A stretch of DNA of 64,000 nt from CBDDIP01 sp965279405 (lineage in GTDB: Bacteria; Actinomycetota; Acidimicrobiia; Acidimicrobiales; Ilumatobacteraceae): contig OZ257157.1 of NCBI GenBank assembly GCA_965279405.1, forward strand, positions 3,038,001 through 3,102,000. The letters run 5' to 3'. Below the pieces are notes generated by a model. The model was given only the letters and a program-made list of their open reading frames with translations, was not told the origin of the DNA and ran no database searches. Shown one piece after another: positions 36,656-44,618 of this stretch. The position numbers were made by a program, and so were the translations under genes. The number at the start of each line of letters is the position of its first letter. Positions within the stretch are counted from its first letter, which is position 1.

Positions 36656-37864
36656 ATGGCCGACTTTGCCCTCAACGAAGACCAGATCCAGATCCAGAAG
36701 TGGGTGCACGACTTCGCCGAGAACGTCATCCGCCCCGCCGGTCACGAGTGGGACGAGCGCGAGGAGTTCCCGTACCCGATCGTGCAGGAAGCGGCGAAGA
36801 TCGGTCTGTACGGCTGGGAGTTCCTGATGAACTCGTTCAGCGACCCGAGCGGCCTGACGCTGCCGGTGTGCATCGAGGAGCTGTTCTGGGGCGACGCCGG
36901 CATCGGCATGGCGATCATGGGCTCGGCTCTCGCCGCAGCCGGGATCAGCGGCAACGGCACGCCCGAGCAGGTCATGGAGTGGATCCCGCAGTGCTACGGC
37001 GACGCCGACAACGTGCAGCTCGGTGCGTTCTGCGTCAGCGAGCCCGACGCCGGGAGCGACGTGTCGTCGCTGCGCACCCGTGCCGTCTACGACGAGGCCA
37101 ACGACGAGTGGGTGCTCAACGGCACCAAGGCGTGGATCACCAACGGCGGCATCGCCGACATCCACGTCGTGGTCGCCGCCGTGGATCCGGAGCTCAAGGG
37201 TCGCGGTCAGGCCAGCTTCGTCATCCCGAAGGGCGTTGCCGGTCTGTCGCAGGGCCAGAAGTACCTGAAGCACGGCATCCGTGCGTCGCACACAGCCGAG
37301 GTCGTGCTCGACGACGTGCGCATCCCGAACTCGATGCTGCTCGGCGGCAAGGAGAAGCTCGACGCCAAGCTCGCCCGTGCCCGCGAGCGCGGACACAGCG
37401 GAGAGAAGCAGCCGGCGATGAGCACGTTCGAGGCCACCCGCCCGAGCGTCGGCGCGCAGGCCCTCGGCATCGCCCGTGCTGCCTACGAGTTCGCGCTGGA
37501 CTACGCCAAGGAGCGCAAGACCTTCGGAAAGCCGATCGTGCAGCACCAGGCGATCGCCTTCAAGCTGGCCAACATGGCCACCGAGATCGACGCCGCCCGC
37601 CTGCTGATCTGGCGTGCCGCCTGGCTGGCCCGCAACGGCGGCTTCAAGAACGGCGAGGGCTCGATGAGCAAGTACAAGGCCAGCGAGGTCGCCGTGCGCG
37701 TGACCGAAGATGCCATCCAGATCCTGGGCGGCTACGGCTACACCCGTGAGTACCCCGTCGAGCGCTGGCACCGCGACGCCAAGATCCACACGATCTTCGA
37801 AGGCACCTCCGAGATCCAGCAGCTCGTGATCGCGCGAGCGATCAGCGGCATGCGCATCGAGTGA
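36656..37864 (+). CDS. Acyl-CoA dehydrogenase
   Basis: 402 residues. The fold is a complete acyl-CoA dehydrogenase: N-terminal helical domain, FAD-contact segments AFCVSEPDAGSDVSSLRTRA and KAWITNGGIADIHVVVA, and the C-terminal stretch QILGGYGYTREYPVERWHRDAKIHTIFEGTSEIQ with the catalytic Glu in FEGTSE. It oxidises an acyl-CoA to the 2-enoyl-CoA using electron-transfer flavoprotein. The mRNA is probably leaderless (TAACTT six bases before ATG), under control of the palindrome described above. A strong hairpin follows. Chain-length preference cannot be read. Confidence 0.92.
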   Translation: MADFALNEDQIQIQKWVHDFAENVIRPAGHEWDEREEFPYPIVQEAAKIGLYGWEFLMNSFSDPSGLTLPVCIEELFWGDAGIGMAIMGSALAAAGISGNGTPEQVMEWIPQCYGDADNVQLGAFCVSEPDAGSDVSSLRTRAVYDEANDEWVLNGTKAWITNGGIADIHVVVAAVDPELKGRGQASFVIPKGVAGLSQGQKYLKHGIRASHTAEVVLDDVRIPNSMLLGGKEKLDAKLARARERGHSGEKQPAMSTFEATRPSVGAQALGIARAAYEFALDYAKERKTFGKPIVQHQAIAFKLANMATEIDAARLLIWRAAWLARNGGFKNGEGSMSKYKASEVAVRVTEDAIQILGGYGYTREYPVERWHRDAKIHTIFEGTSEIQQLVIARAISGMRIE

Positions 37865-37886
37865 CCCCGCTCAAGCCCTGACAACT

Positions 37887-37931
37887 TCTCGGACGGTTCT
37901 GCGACGGATTCCGTCACGGAACCGTCCGAGA
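37887..37931 (+). terminator. Long hairpin after the acyl-CoA dehydrogenase gene
   Basis: Arms 37887-37899 and 37919-37931 are a perfect 13-bp inverted repeat (TCTCGGACGGTTC / GAACCGTCCGAGA). Inside, GACGGA-T-TCCGTC continues the stem, giving a nearly unbroken 45-base hairpin 23 bases after the stop. No U tract follows. Likely a terminator or mRNA 3' stabiliser. Confidence 0.6.
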
Positions 37932-37978
37932 TCGGGTCTGCGGCCAGCGCGCCGATGTCGGTCGCGTAGCTTGATCCG

Positions 37979-38845
37979 ATGCGGACGGGGATGATGGTTG
38001 CTTCGGTGTGCGTGGGGCTCGTCGTGGTGTCGTGCAGCTCGACGCCTCGGCTGTCCGCAGAGAAGGCGACGGCGAAGCTGCAGACGGCGTGTGCTGCGTT
38101 CGAGGCCGAACGGGCTGCTGCCAAGCAGCCGGAAGCGGGCAGTGACACCTTCGAGTTCGACACGCTGCGGCTGCCGCGCATCACCGACTCGGACGCGTAC
38201 GAGCTCCTCGGCAAGGTGAACGGCCCGAAGGAGAGCGAGGCGTCGCTGAAGGAGCTGCAGGCCGACGTGCTCGCCCTCGCGCGCAACCAGTCCGACGTGC
38301 GAACGGACTTCTCCGAGCGTCGGCTGGAGTCAGGCACGACCGACCTGGCTGCCGGCGCCGAGCTGCTGACGAAGATCGACGGGCTCGCCGCGTCGCTCGA
38401 CGTGCCGAACTGCGCGTCGAAGGCCTGGGTCGGCGACTGGTACGACGAGGCGAACGAGGTGCAGGACGATCTGGTCGAGTCGACGAAGCCGACCGGCGAC
38501 TTCGTCACCGATGTCGAGGCGCTCTGCTCGCGGCTGAACGACGACATCAGCAGCGCACCGCTCCCGCCCGGTTCGATCGAGACCCAGCAGTGGGCGCTCG
38601 CCGTCAACGACGGTTTGCGGTTGTTCAGCCGCGACCTCGATGCGCTCGACATCCCCGCCGACAAGCAGGCGGGCGTCGACGAGCTTCACGGCATCATCGA
38701 TGAGCTCTCGTCCGACCTCAGCAGCGTCGTCGCCAAGATCGCCGGCAGCAACCAGCAAGCACTCGACGACGCCACCGCCGCCGCGCAGTCCGGCATCACC
38801 GACTTCGTCAACCAGCTCCACGCCCTCGGCGCGACCGGCTGCTGA
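37979..38845 (+). CDS. Hypothetical lipoprotein
   Basis: 288 residues. N-terminus MRTGMMVASVCVGLVVVSCSS is a lipoprotein signal with the lipidated Cys at residue 19. The mature part is mostly helical and acidic, with segments such as EASLKELQADVLALARNQSDVRTDFSERRLE that could form a helical bundle. It has four further cysteines, which might pair outside the cell. The start ATG is six bases after TAGCTT, so leaderless. No family is recognised. Confidence 0.7.
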   Translation: MRTGMMVASVCVGLVVVSCSSTPRLSAEKATAKLQTACAAFEAERAAAKQPEAGSDTFEFDTLRLPRITDSDAYELLGKVNGPKESEASLKELQADVLALARNQSDVRTDFSERRLESGTTDLAAGAELLTKIDGLAASLDVPNCASKAWVGDWYDEANEVQDDLVESTKPTGDFVTDVEALCSRLNDDISSAPLPPGSIETQQWALAVNDGLRLFSRDLDALDIPADKQAGVDELHGIIDELSSDLSSVVAKIAGSNQQALDDATAAAQSGITDFVNQLHALGATGC

Positions 38846-38896
38846 TCGGCGCGCGAGGCGACGGTCCGAACGGATCACAGCGCGCGAAGCTGAGCC

Positions 38897-39502
38897 ATGG
38901 ACGCCGGCGAGGAAGCCGCAGCGGAACCCTCCGACACCGGAGCGGGCTTCGCGTGTGCGGTGGCTGCGGTGGTGGTTGTCGGCTGCATCGGCGGTGCGAT
39001 CGTCGTCCTGCGGTCCCGCGAGGGCCGTGAGGACGAGTTGATCTCGGTCCGCGGCGTGGTGCTGATCCTCGCTCTGGTCGCCGGCGTCGTGACGATCGCG
39101 ATCGGTGTGTGGCTTCGGCAGGCGGCCCCGACGCTCGTGACACTTGCGGGGCTGACGGGCTTGGTCGCCTCGGTCTTCTGGGCCGACGACCTCCACTGGC
39201 GGTGGAGCCGCAACGAGTTCGAGCAAGTCGCGGCGGGTGACGAGATCCACTGCGCGTCGGTGTCCGACTGTCGCGTCGGTTGGTGGGACGTCGAAGTTGA
39301 GCCGACGCGCACCGACTCGTTCGTCATCATCTGGTACGCCGAGACCTTCTGTGAGGCCGGGGAAGGTCTGGTCAAGCCGGTCGGCGTAGATCCCGGCGCT
39401 CGCGCGCTGATGACGCAACTGATCGCAGCAGACCTGCGGAGCGACATGCCCACGGTGCACCGGTTCCACGACGGCTGGTACACGGTGTGCCTCGGGACCT
39501 AA
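38897..39502 (+). CDS. Hypothetical membrane protein
   Basis: 201 residues. Three hydrophobic stretches occupy residues ~17-38, ~52-70 and ~76-94, and a soluble C-terminal half of ~105 residues follows (GWWDVEVEPTRTDSFVIIWYAETFCEAGEGLVK). No motif is recognised. Its stop TAA lies inside the next gene, a GH25 lysozyme, with a 16-base overlap, so the two are translated from one mRNA and may act together at the cell wall. Confidence 0.65.
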   Translation: MDAGEEAAAEPSDTGAGFACAVAAVVVVGCIGGAIVVLRSREGREDELISVRGVVLILALVAGVVTIAIGVWLRQAAPTLVTLAGLTGLVASVFWADDLHWRWSRNEFEQVAAGDEIHCASVSDCRVGWWDVEVEPTRTDSFVIIWYAETFCEAGEGLVKPVGVDPGARALMTQLIAADLRSDMPTVHRFHDGWYTVCLGT

Positions 39503-40203
39503 AAAGTCGCCGGCGGCGGCGGTACCTGTTTGTCGGCCTCGTGGTCATCGTCGCGCTCGGCGTCGCTGGCCTTGTCGTTCGGTACGCGTGGCTGCCGGAG
39601 TACCGACCGGACGCCGGACGCGGCGGGTCGTTCGGCGTCGACGTGTCGCACTACCAAGGCTCGATCGACTGGACGGCCGTTGCCAGCGACGACATCGCCT
39701 TCGCCTACATCAAGGCCACCGAGGGCGGCGACTGGGTCGACGATCACTTCGCCACCAACTGGGCGAGCGCTCGGGCCGCAGGCCTCGCCGTCGGTGCGTA
39801 CCACTTCTTCACGCTGTGCCGAACGGGCGAGGACCAGGCGGCGAACTTCTTGCGCATCGTGCCCAGTGCGGAGGCCGACCTGCCGCCGTCGGTCGATCTC
39901 GAGTTCCCCAACAACTGCTCCGACCGACCGTCGCCCGACGTGCTCCACCGCGAGCTGCAGGTCTTCCTCGACCGGGTCGAGGCGGCCACCGGACAGCAGG
40001 TGCTGCTCTACGTGCAGGACGAGTTCGACGACATGTACGACATCCACGCCACGTTCGATCGGCCGATCTGGGAGCGCAGCATCCTGCGAGGTCCCGACCG
40101 AGATGACTGGGTGATCTGGCAGTTCCACTACTTCGCCGACGTCGACGGCATCGACGGTGGCGTCGACCTCGACGTGATGGTGCCCGGCTGGCCCGAGTCC
40201 TAG
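39487..40203 (+). CDS. Membrane-anchored GH25 lysozyme (muramidase)
   Basis: 238 residues from GTG 39487. A basic N-terminus (SRRRRRYL) and one hydrophobic helix (FVGLVVIVALGVAGLVVRYAW) act as signal anchor. The GH25 barrel follows: GVDVSHYQGSIDW supplies the first Asp, FAYIKATEGGDWVDDHFATNW the glycan-binding strand, and PPSVDLEF the catalytic Asp-Glu pair; the C-terminal WQFHYFADVDGIDGGVDLDVMVPG is also conserved. It cleaves the MurNAc-GlcNAc bond of peptidoglycan. Overlap with the membrane protein upstream suggests a joint role in wall turnover. Confidence 0.85.
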   Translation: MPRDLKSRRRRRYLFVGLVVIVALGVAGLVVRYAWLPEYRPDAGRGGSFGVDVSHYQGSIDWTAVASDDIAFAYIKATEGGDWVDDHFATNWASARAAGLAVGAYHFFTLCRTGEDQAANFLRIVPSAEADLPPSVDLEFPNNCSDRPSPDVLHRELQVFLDRVEAATGQQVLLYVQDEFDDMYDIHATFDRPIWERSILRGPDRDDWVIWQFHYFADVDGIDGGVDLDVMVPGWPES

Positions 40204-40221
40204 GCTGCCGGCATCGACACC

Positions 40222-40452
40222 GTGCTGACCCGCTTCCGTGACGCTCTGACGAGCTCCCGACGCGCATACGTGGCGTCGGGCGTCATCGTCGGCGTCGCGC
40301 TGCTGCTGATGGTCGATCCGAACGCGACCAAGCCGCGCGACGTCATCTTCGAGCGGACCGTGAGCGGCATCTTCCTCGCGGTGTTCGGCGTCGGCACTGT
40401 CCTCGCGGTGCTGGCAAACCGGAACCGTCAGGGCGACGCCGGCCAGTCCTGA
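40222..40452 (+). CDS. Small two-helix membrane protein
   Basis: 76 residues starting at GTG 40222, with hydrophobic helices at residues ~16-31 and ~48-65 separated by a polar loop (PNATKPRDVIFERT). It follows the lysozyme stop by 18 bases, and TAGGCT at 40201-40206 might be a -10. It runs 25 bases into the 3' end of the convergent oxidoreductase gene. Small size makes the call tentative; no family recognised. Confidence 0.5.
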   Translation: MLTRFRDALTSSRRAYVASGVIVGVALLLMVDPNATKPRDVIFERTVSGIFLAVFGVGTVLAVLANRNRQGDAGQS

Positions 40453-41573
40453 CCGAACCAGCGCTTGATCCGGCTGGTGCCGAAGTCCACCTTGTGCACG
40501 GCGAGGTCGTGTGACGGACCCTCCATCTCGCCGAACGGTGCCTGACCCTTGAGGAAGGTGACGTTGACCAGCGCGATCTGGTCGTGCCCGAACTCGAGGT
40601 AGCACGTGCCGTGCCCGTCGTACTGCGAGGTCGGCGCGTCGCCACGGATGGCGGCGGCGATCGCATCGGCCACGACCGTCGCCTGGCCTTCGGCGAACAC
40701 GCCGGCCTTCGGTGTGCCGACACTGGTCACGTCGCCCACCGCGTACACGCCCGGGAACGAGGTCTCCAGCGTCAACGAGTCGACCGGGATCCACCCGTCC
40801 ACGGTGAGGCCGGCGTCGACCACCACCGACGGAGCACGATGCACCGGCACGCCGAGGAAGAGGTCGAACGGGATCTCACCGCCATCACTGAGCACGAGCA
40901 CCTTGCGAGCGCCGTCGACCGACGAGATCAGCTTGTCGGGATGCCACTCGATGCCACGTTCCTCGAACGCCGTCAGCAACGCCTTCGACGCGGCGGGGGA
41001 GGGCGGGATCGGCACGCCCATCGGCATCACCAACGCCACCGATGACTGGTCGCGCAGCCCGCGCTCGGTGAGGAAGTCGTGCACCAGCAAGGCCGTCTCG
41101 CTTGGTGCCGGCGGGCACTTGAACGGCGTCGATGTGACGCCGACGACCACTCGTCCACCCTGGAAGTCGGCCAGCACGTCACGCAATGCGAACGCGCCGG
41201 CGACGGTGTAGAACTCGTGGCCGCCCTCGACCAGACCGGGCGTCGCGTCCGGGTGCAGGTTCGCGCCGAGCGCCACCACGAGCACGTCGCCCTCGAAGCT
41301 GCCGGCATCGGTCTCGACCGACTTCGCCACTGGATCGATCGAGCGGATCGTCGTCTGCACGAAGCGGACACCCGGCTTGACGATGTCGGCGTACGGGTGG
41401 TGCACCGCCTCCGCCGTCGATCGGCCGAACATCACGTCGAGCTTGGAGAAGCCGAAGACGAAGCCGGAGCCCTTGTCGATCAAGGTGATCTCGACGCCAT
41501 CGCCGAACTCCTCCGACAGCTTCGCCGTCAGTTCCAAGCCGCCAAAACCCGCCCCGAGCACGAGTACACGCAT
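40428..41573 (-). CDS. FAD-dependent pyridine nucleotide-disulfide-type oxidoreductase (NDH-2 / SQR-like)
   Basis: 381 residues from ATG 41573. FAD fold RVLVLGAGFGGLELTAKLSEEFGDGVEITLIDK; second FAD motif TSFPGVYAVGDVTSVGTPKAG; CYLEFGHDQIALVNVTFL near the end is typical of sulfide:quinone oxidoreductase-like proteins. A Cys occurs in FKCPPAPSETALLVHDFL, where SQR-like enzymes hold a redox-active Cys. It probably passes electrons to the quinone pool from NAD(P)H or a sulfur compound. TACAGT seven bases before ATG points to a leaderless mRNA. Confidence 0.82.
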   Translation of the reverse strand: MRVLVLGAGFGGLELTAKLSEEFGDGVEITLIDKGSGFVFGFSKLDVMFGRSTAEAVHHPYADIVKPGVRFVQTTIRSIDPVAKSVETDAGSFEGDVLVVALGANLHPDATPGLVEGGHEFYTVAGAFALRDVLADFQGGRVVVGVTSTPFKCPPAPSETALLVHDFLTERGLRDQSSVALVMPMGVPIPPSPAASKALLTAFEERGIEWHPDKLISSVDGARKVLVLSDGGEIPFDLFLGVPVHRAPSVVVDAGLTVDGWIPVDSLTLETSFPGVYAVGDVTSVGTPKAGVFAEGQATVVADAIAAAIRGDAPTSQYDGHGTCYLEFGHDQIALVNVTFLKGQAPFGEMEGPSHDLAVHKVDFGTSRIKRWFGQDWPASP

Positions 41574-41614
41574 GGGCCGGACTGTAACCCGAGCACGGCA
41601 CCTACGATCACGCC

Positions 41615-42979
41615 GTGGACAGCGCCGACCTCGCCTTCGCCGGCGCGGTCGAACAGGCCCGGCTGATCCGGGAACGCCAGGTGTCCGCCGCGGAAGTGGT
41701 CGACGCCACACTCGCCCGGATCGACGCGCTGAACCCGGATCTGAATGCGTACCGAGTCGTCTTCGCCGACCGAGCAGGCGAGGCAGCGCGCGCCATCGAT
41801 GACGGTCGCGCGCCGAGCGGTCCGCTGACCGGCGTGCCGGTGGCGATCAAGGACGACGCCGACGTGGCTGGTGATGTCACCCCCTGGGGAACGGACGCCT
41901 ACGGCGATCCAAAGCCCGTCGACTCCGACGTCGTCGCCCGGCTGCGCGCCGCGGGGGCGATCATCATCGGCAAGACCAACGTGCCCGAACTGACCCTGTG
42001 GCCGTGGACCTCGTCGCCGACGTGGGGCGTCACCCGCAACCCGTGGGATCGCAACCGCACGCCCGGCGGATCCTCCGGCGGCTCCGCGGTTGCGGCCGCG
42101 ACGGGTATGTGTGGCGTCGCCCTGGGCTCCGACGGTGGCGGCTCGATCCGCTACCCGTCCGCCTGCACCGGCCTGTTCGGCATCAAACCGCAGCGCGATC
42201 GCATCCCCCTCGGGCCGGACCACCACGACGCCTGGTTCGGGCTGACTGCTTACGGCCCGCTGGCACGTTCCGTCGGCGACGCGGCGCTCTTCCTCGACGC
42301 AACGGCAGACGAGGGGCCGGAGGGCGGCTACCTCGCCGCGCTCGCATCGGTGCCGCAACGCCTGCGCATCGCGTTGTCGTTCAAGCCGCCGCGAGGAGCG
42401 ATGGTCCGCCTCGCCGACGACCGTCGTGCGGCGCTCGAGCGCGCCGCGGACCTGCTGCGCTCGCTCGGTCACGACGTGTTCGAGCATCAGGTCGACTACG
42501 GCGCAGCGATGGTCAACGTCAGCGTGCGCTACCTCACCGGTCTCGCCCACGACGTGACGACGATGCCGCGACCGGAGCGACTCGAGGGTCGCACTCGCAG
42601 GCTCGCTGCCGTCGGCCGGCGAGTCCCGAACCGGTTGTTGCAGCGCTCCCGTCGCCGCGAGGCCGCCGTTGCCGCGACGATGAACCGCGTCTTCGAACGG
42701 GCCGACGTCGTGCTGACCCCGATGATGCCCGGCCCGCCGCCGCTGATCTCCGACGGCGGCGTCGTTCGCTCGCTGAACCGCTCGGCCGGGCAGGTTGCGT
42801 GGGCGTCGCCGTGGAACGCGATCGGTCAGCCCGTCGCGTCCGTGCCCGTCGGGTTCGACGATGCCGGGCTGCCGCTCGCGGTCCAGCTGTGCGGCCGGCC
42901 GAACGACGAGGTCACTCTGCTTCGACTCGCGTCGCAGCTGGAGGCCGCGCATCCAGCTCGGCGCGCGCCCGAGACGTGA
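41615..42979 (+). CDS. Amidase (amidase-signature family)
   Basis: 454 residues from GTG 41615, six bases after TACGAT. The Ser-cisSer-Lys triad is visible: K79 in VAIKDDAD, S153/S154 in TPGGSSGGSA, and S177 in SDGGGSIRYP. The remaining fold fits GatA-like amidases, and the PWNAIGQPVASVPVGFDDAGLPLAVQL segment is typical. With no gatB/gatC nearby it is a stand-alone amide hydrolase rather than an amidotransferase subunit. Its last 68 bases overlap the convergent gene at 42912-43370. Confidence 0.88.
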   Translation: MDSADLAFAGAVEQARLIRERQVSAAEVVDATLARIDALNPDLNAYRVVFADRAGEAARAIDDGRAPSGPLTGVPVAIKDDADVAGDVTPWGTDAYGDPKPVDSDVVARLRAAGAIIIGKTNVPELTLWPWTSSPTWGVTRNPWDRNRTPGGSSGGSAVAAATGMCGVALGSDGGGSIRYPSACTGLFGIKPQRDRIPLGPDHHDAWFGLTAYGPLARSVGDAALFLDATADEGPEGGYLAALASVPQRLRIALSFKPPRGAMVRLADDRRAALERAADLLRSLGHDVFEHQVDYGAAMVNVSVRYLTGLAHDVTTMPRPERLEGRTRRLAAVGRRVPNRLLQRSRRREAAVAATMNRVFERADVVLTPMMPGPPPLISDGGVVRSLNRSAGQVAWASPWNAIGQPVASVPVGFDDAGLPLAVQLCGRPNDEVTLLRLASQLEAAHPARRAPET

Positions 42980-43370
42980 CCGTCTCCAGCACGCGCCGGG
43001 CGACCACGAGGTCGTCGACCGGGATGTCGCCGTAGAGGCGTTCGGTGACGGCAGCGATGCCGGCGGTGATCCGAGCGAAGTGGACGCTGCCGGAACCCGT
43101 GAGCGTCAACGTCGACGTGCCTTCGAGCAGCCCGCCGCGGCGAACGGACGCAACCACCGATCGCGCCGACGCTTCATCGATGCGCAGTCCGGTGGCGAGT
43201 TGCTGGACCAGCGCGACTGGCGCCAGCTCGCCGGTGGTGCCGAGCAGGTTGACCGCGACCCAGTCGTTGAACGCGACGCCGGTCTCGGCGAGCAGCCCGT
43301 CGAGCACGGCGCGAGTGGCGATGGCGGCCTGGCCGATGACCTGGCCGTTGAGGGTGGGTGCAGTCGTCAT
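42912..43370 (-). CDS. MarR-like winged-helix protein
   Basis: 152 residues. The arrangement (LLAETGVAFNDWVAVNLLGTTGELAPVALVQQLATGLRIDEASARSVVASVRRGGLLEGTSTLTLTGSGSVHFARI) looks like a MarR-type winged helix with recognition helix around residues 62-76. It overlaps the upstream MarR gene by four bases, so the two regulators are translated together and may form a pair. The 3' end overlaps the convergent amidase by 68 bases. Family assignment is moderate. Confidence 0.65.
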   Translation of the reverse strand: MTTAPTLNGQVIGQAAIATRAVLDGLLAETGVAFNDWVAVNLLGTTGELAPVALVQQLATGLRIDEASARSVVASVRRGGLLEGTSTLTLTGSGSVHFARITAGIAAVTERLYGDIPVDDLVVARRVLETVTSRARAELDARPPAATRVEAE

Positions 43371-43822
43371 GACGTCTCCTTCGAGAGCGGTGCAGCGAGC
43401 AGACGCTGCAGGGTGGTGGTGAGCTGCTTCGTGCGTGCGCTGTCGAAGCCGCCGAGGGGCGCCGTGAGCTGCTCATGCAACGCCCGAACGGCGACGATCG
43501 CCGGGTCGATGGTGGCGATCCCTCGCTTGGTCAGTGAGAGGGCGACGGCGCGGGCGTCGTCGGGGTGCTTGCTGCGCGACACGGATCCAGCTGCTTCGAG
43601 CGTGGCGATCAACTTGGAGACGAACACCGGGTCGAGCCCGAGGTGCTCGGCCAGCTCACGCTGGCTCGGCCGCGAGCCGTCGCGGGTGAGGCCCCGCAGC
43701 GAGGCCAGTAGCGAGTACTGCGCGTGCGTGATCCCGAACGGCCGCACCGCCTGATCGACAGCCGCCTGCCACTTCATCGACAGCCGGTAGACGAGGAAGC
43801 CAGGGGTGGGTTCGTGACTCAC
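43367..43822 (-). CDS. MarR-family transcriptional regulator
   Basis: 151 residues starting at GTG 43822. The winged helix is clear: THAQYSLLASLRGLTRDGSRPSQRELAEHLGLDPVFVSKLIATLEAAGSVSRSKHPDDARAVALSLTKRG. TAATCT lies seven bases before the GTG, and a 19-base perfect palindrome directly upstream of that -10 is probably its own operator. It leads a two-gene operon with a second winged-helix protein. The enoyl-CoA hydratase upstream on the same strand could be a target. Confidence 0.85.
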   Translation of the reverse strand: MSHEPTPGFLVYRLSMKWQAAVDQAVRPFGITHAQYSLLASLRGLTRDGSRPSQRELAEHLGLDPVFVSKLIATLEAAGSVSRSKHPDDARAVALSLTKRGIATIDPAIVAVRALHEQLTAPLGGFDSARTKQLTTTLQRLLAAPLSKETS

Positions 43823-43829
43823 GAAATTC

Positions 43830-43854
43830 AGATTACATGGACATCATGTCCATG
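43830..43854 (-). promoter_or_regulatory. Promoter and palindromic operator of the MarR gene
   Basis: CATGGACATCATGTCCATG (43836-43854) is a perfect palindrome with 9-base arms about one central base. It directly precedes the minus-strand -10 TAATCT (43835-43830). Such placement suits autorepression by the adjacent MarR protein. Confidence 0.55.
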
Positions 43855-43870
43855 GCAACTATGTGAAGGA

Positions 43871-44602
43871 TCAGCGACCAGCGAGACGATCGAACATGTC
43901 CGGGCCGGCGCCCGGGCTGTTCGCGCGCTCGAAGGCCAGTCCCTCGGCGAGCGACAGCGGCTCGCCGGCGTCGACCAGGAACTTGTCGGTGCGGCTGGTG
44001 AACCACGAGTTGGCGGCAATCGCCGCGGTGATCTCATCGACGGTCGCGGCGAGTTGGTCGTCGGGCACGCAGCTGTTGGCCAACCCGATCGTCGCCGCCT
44101 CGGCGCCGCTGATCACCCGGCCGGTGAACATGATCTCCTTCGCCCTGGCGACGCCGATGCGCCGCGGCAGCCGCTGGCTGAGCCCCCACGTCGGCGTCAT
44201 GCCCCACTTGCCGTGCGTGTCGGCGAACTTGGCCGACTCGGCAGCGACGATGAAGTCGCACGCCAGCGCCAGCTCCAGCGCGCCGGTGTAGCAGTGGCCC
44301 TGCACGACGGCGATCGTCGGTTGCGGCAGAGCAACGATCGCATCGATCGTCTCCGCCTGGAACGTGGCGGACGGCGCCCGCTCGCCCGCGGCGATCGCCT
44401 TGAGGTCGTTGCCCGCCGAGAACGAACGACCCGCACCGCGCAGCACCACCGCCGCCACCGACTCGGCCTCAGCCGCCAGTGCATCGACGAGCGACCGGAG
44501 CTCCACGAACAGGGCCGGGCTCAGCGCGTTGAGCGTCTCCGGCCGCTGCAGCGTCAACGTGACGACGTGGTCGCGGTCCTCGCGGGTGATCAGCTCGGTC
44601 AT
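43871..44602 (-). CDS. Enoyl-CoA hydratase/isomerase family protein
   Basis: 243 residues from ATG 44602; the longer frame to 44662 runs into pnkp and is rejected. The crotonase fold is present: LQRPETLNALSPALFVELRSLVDAL, the oxyanion-hole segments VVLRGAGRSFSAGNDLKAIA and VQGHCYTGALELALACDFIVAAESAKFADTHGKWGMTP. It hydrates or isomerises an enoyl-CoA. It begins 16 bases after the pnkp stop, so it may be read through from the RNA-repair operon, although no functional link is known. The MarR operon follows on the same strand. Confidence 0.87.
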   Translation of the reverse strand: MTELITREDRDHVVTLTLQRPETLNALSPALFVELRSLVDALAAEAESVAAVVLRGAGRSFSAGNDLKAIAAGERAPSATFQAETIDAIVALPQPTIAVVQGHCYTGALELALACDFIVAAESAKFADTHGKWGMTPTWGLSQRLPRRIGVARAKEIMFTGRVISGAEAATIGLANSCVPDDQLAATVDEITAAIAANSWFTSRTDKFLVDAGEPLSLAEGLAFERANSPGAGPDMFDRLAGR

Positions 44603-44618
44603 GACGCGAGCATCGCGC

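Noticed and set aside
43871..44602. Enoyl-CoA hydratase as a member of the RNA-repair system
   Set aside because: It begins 16 bases after pnkp and may share the transcript, but its crotonase motifs have no known link to RNA repair.
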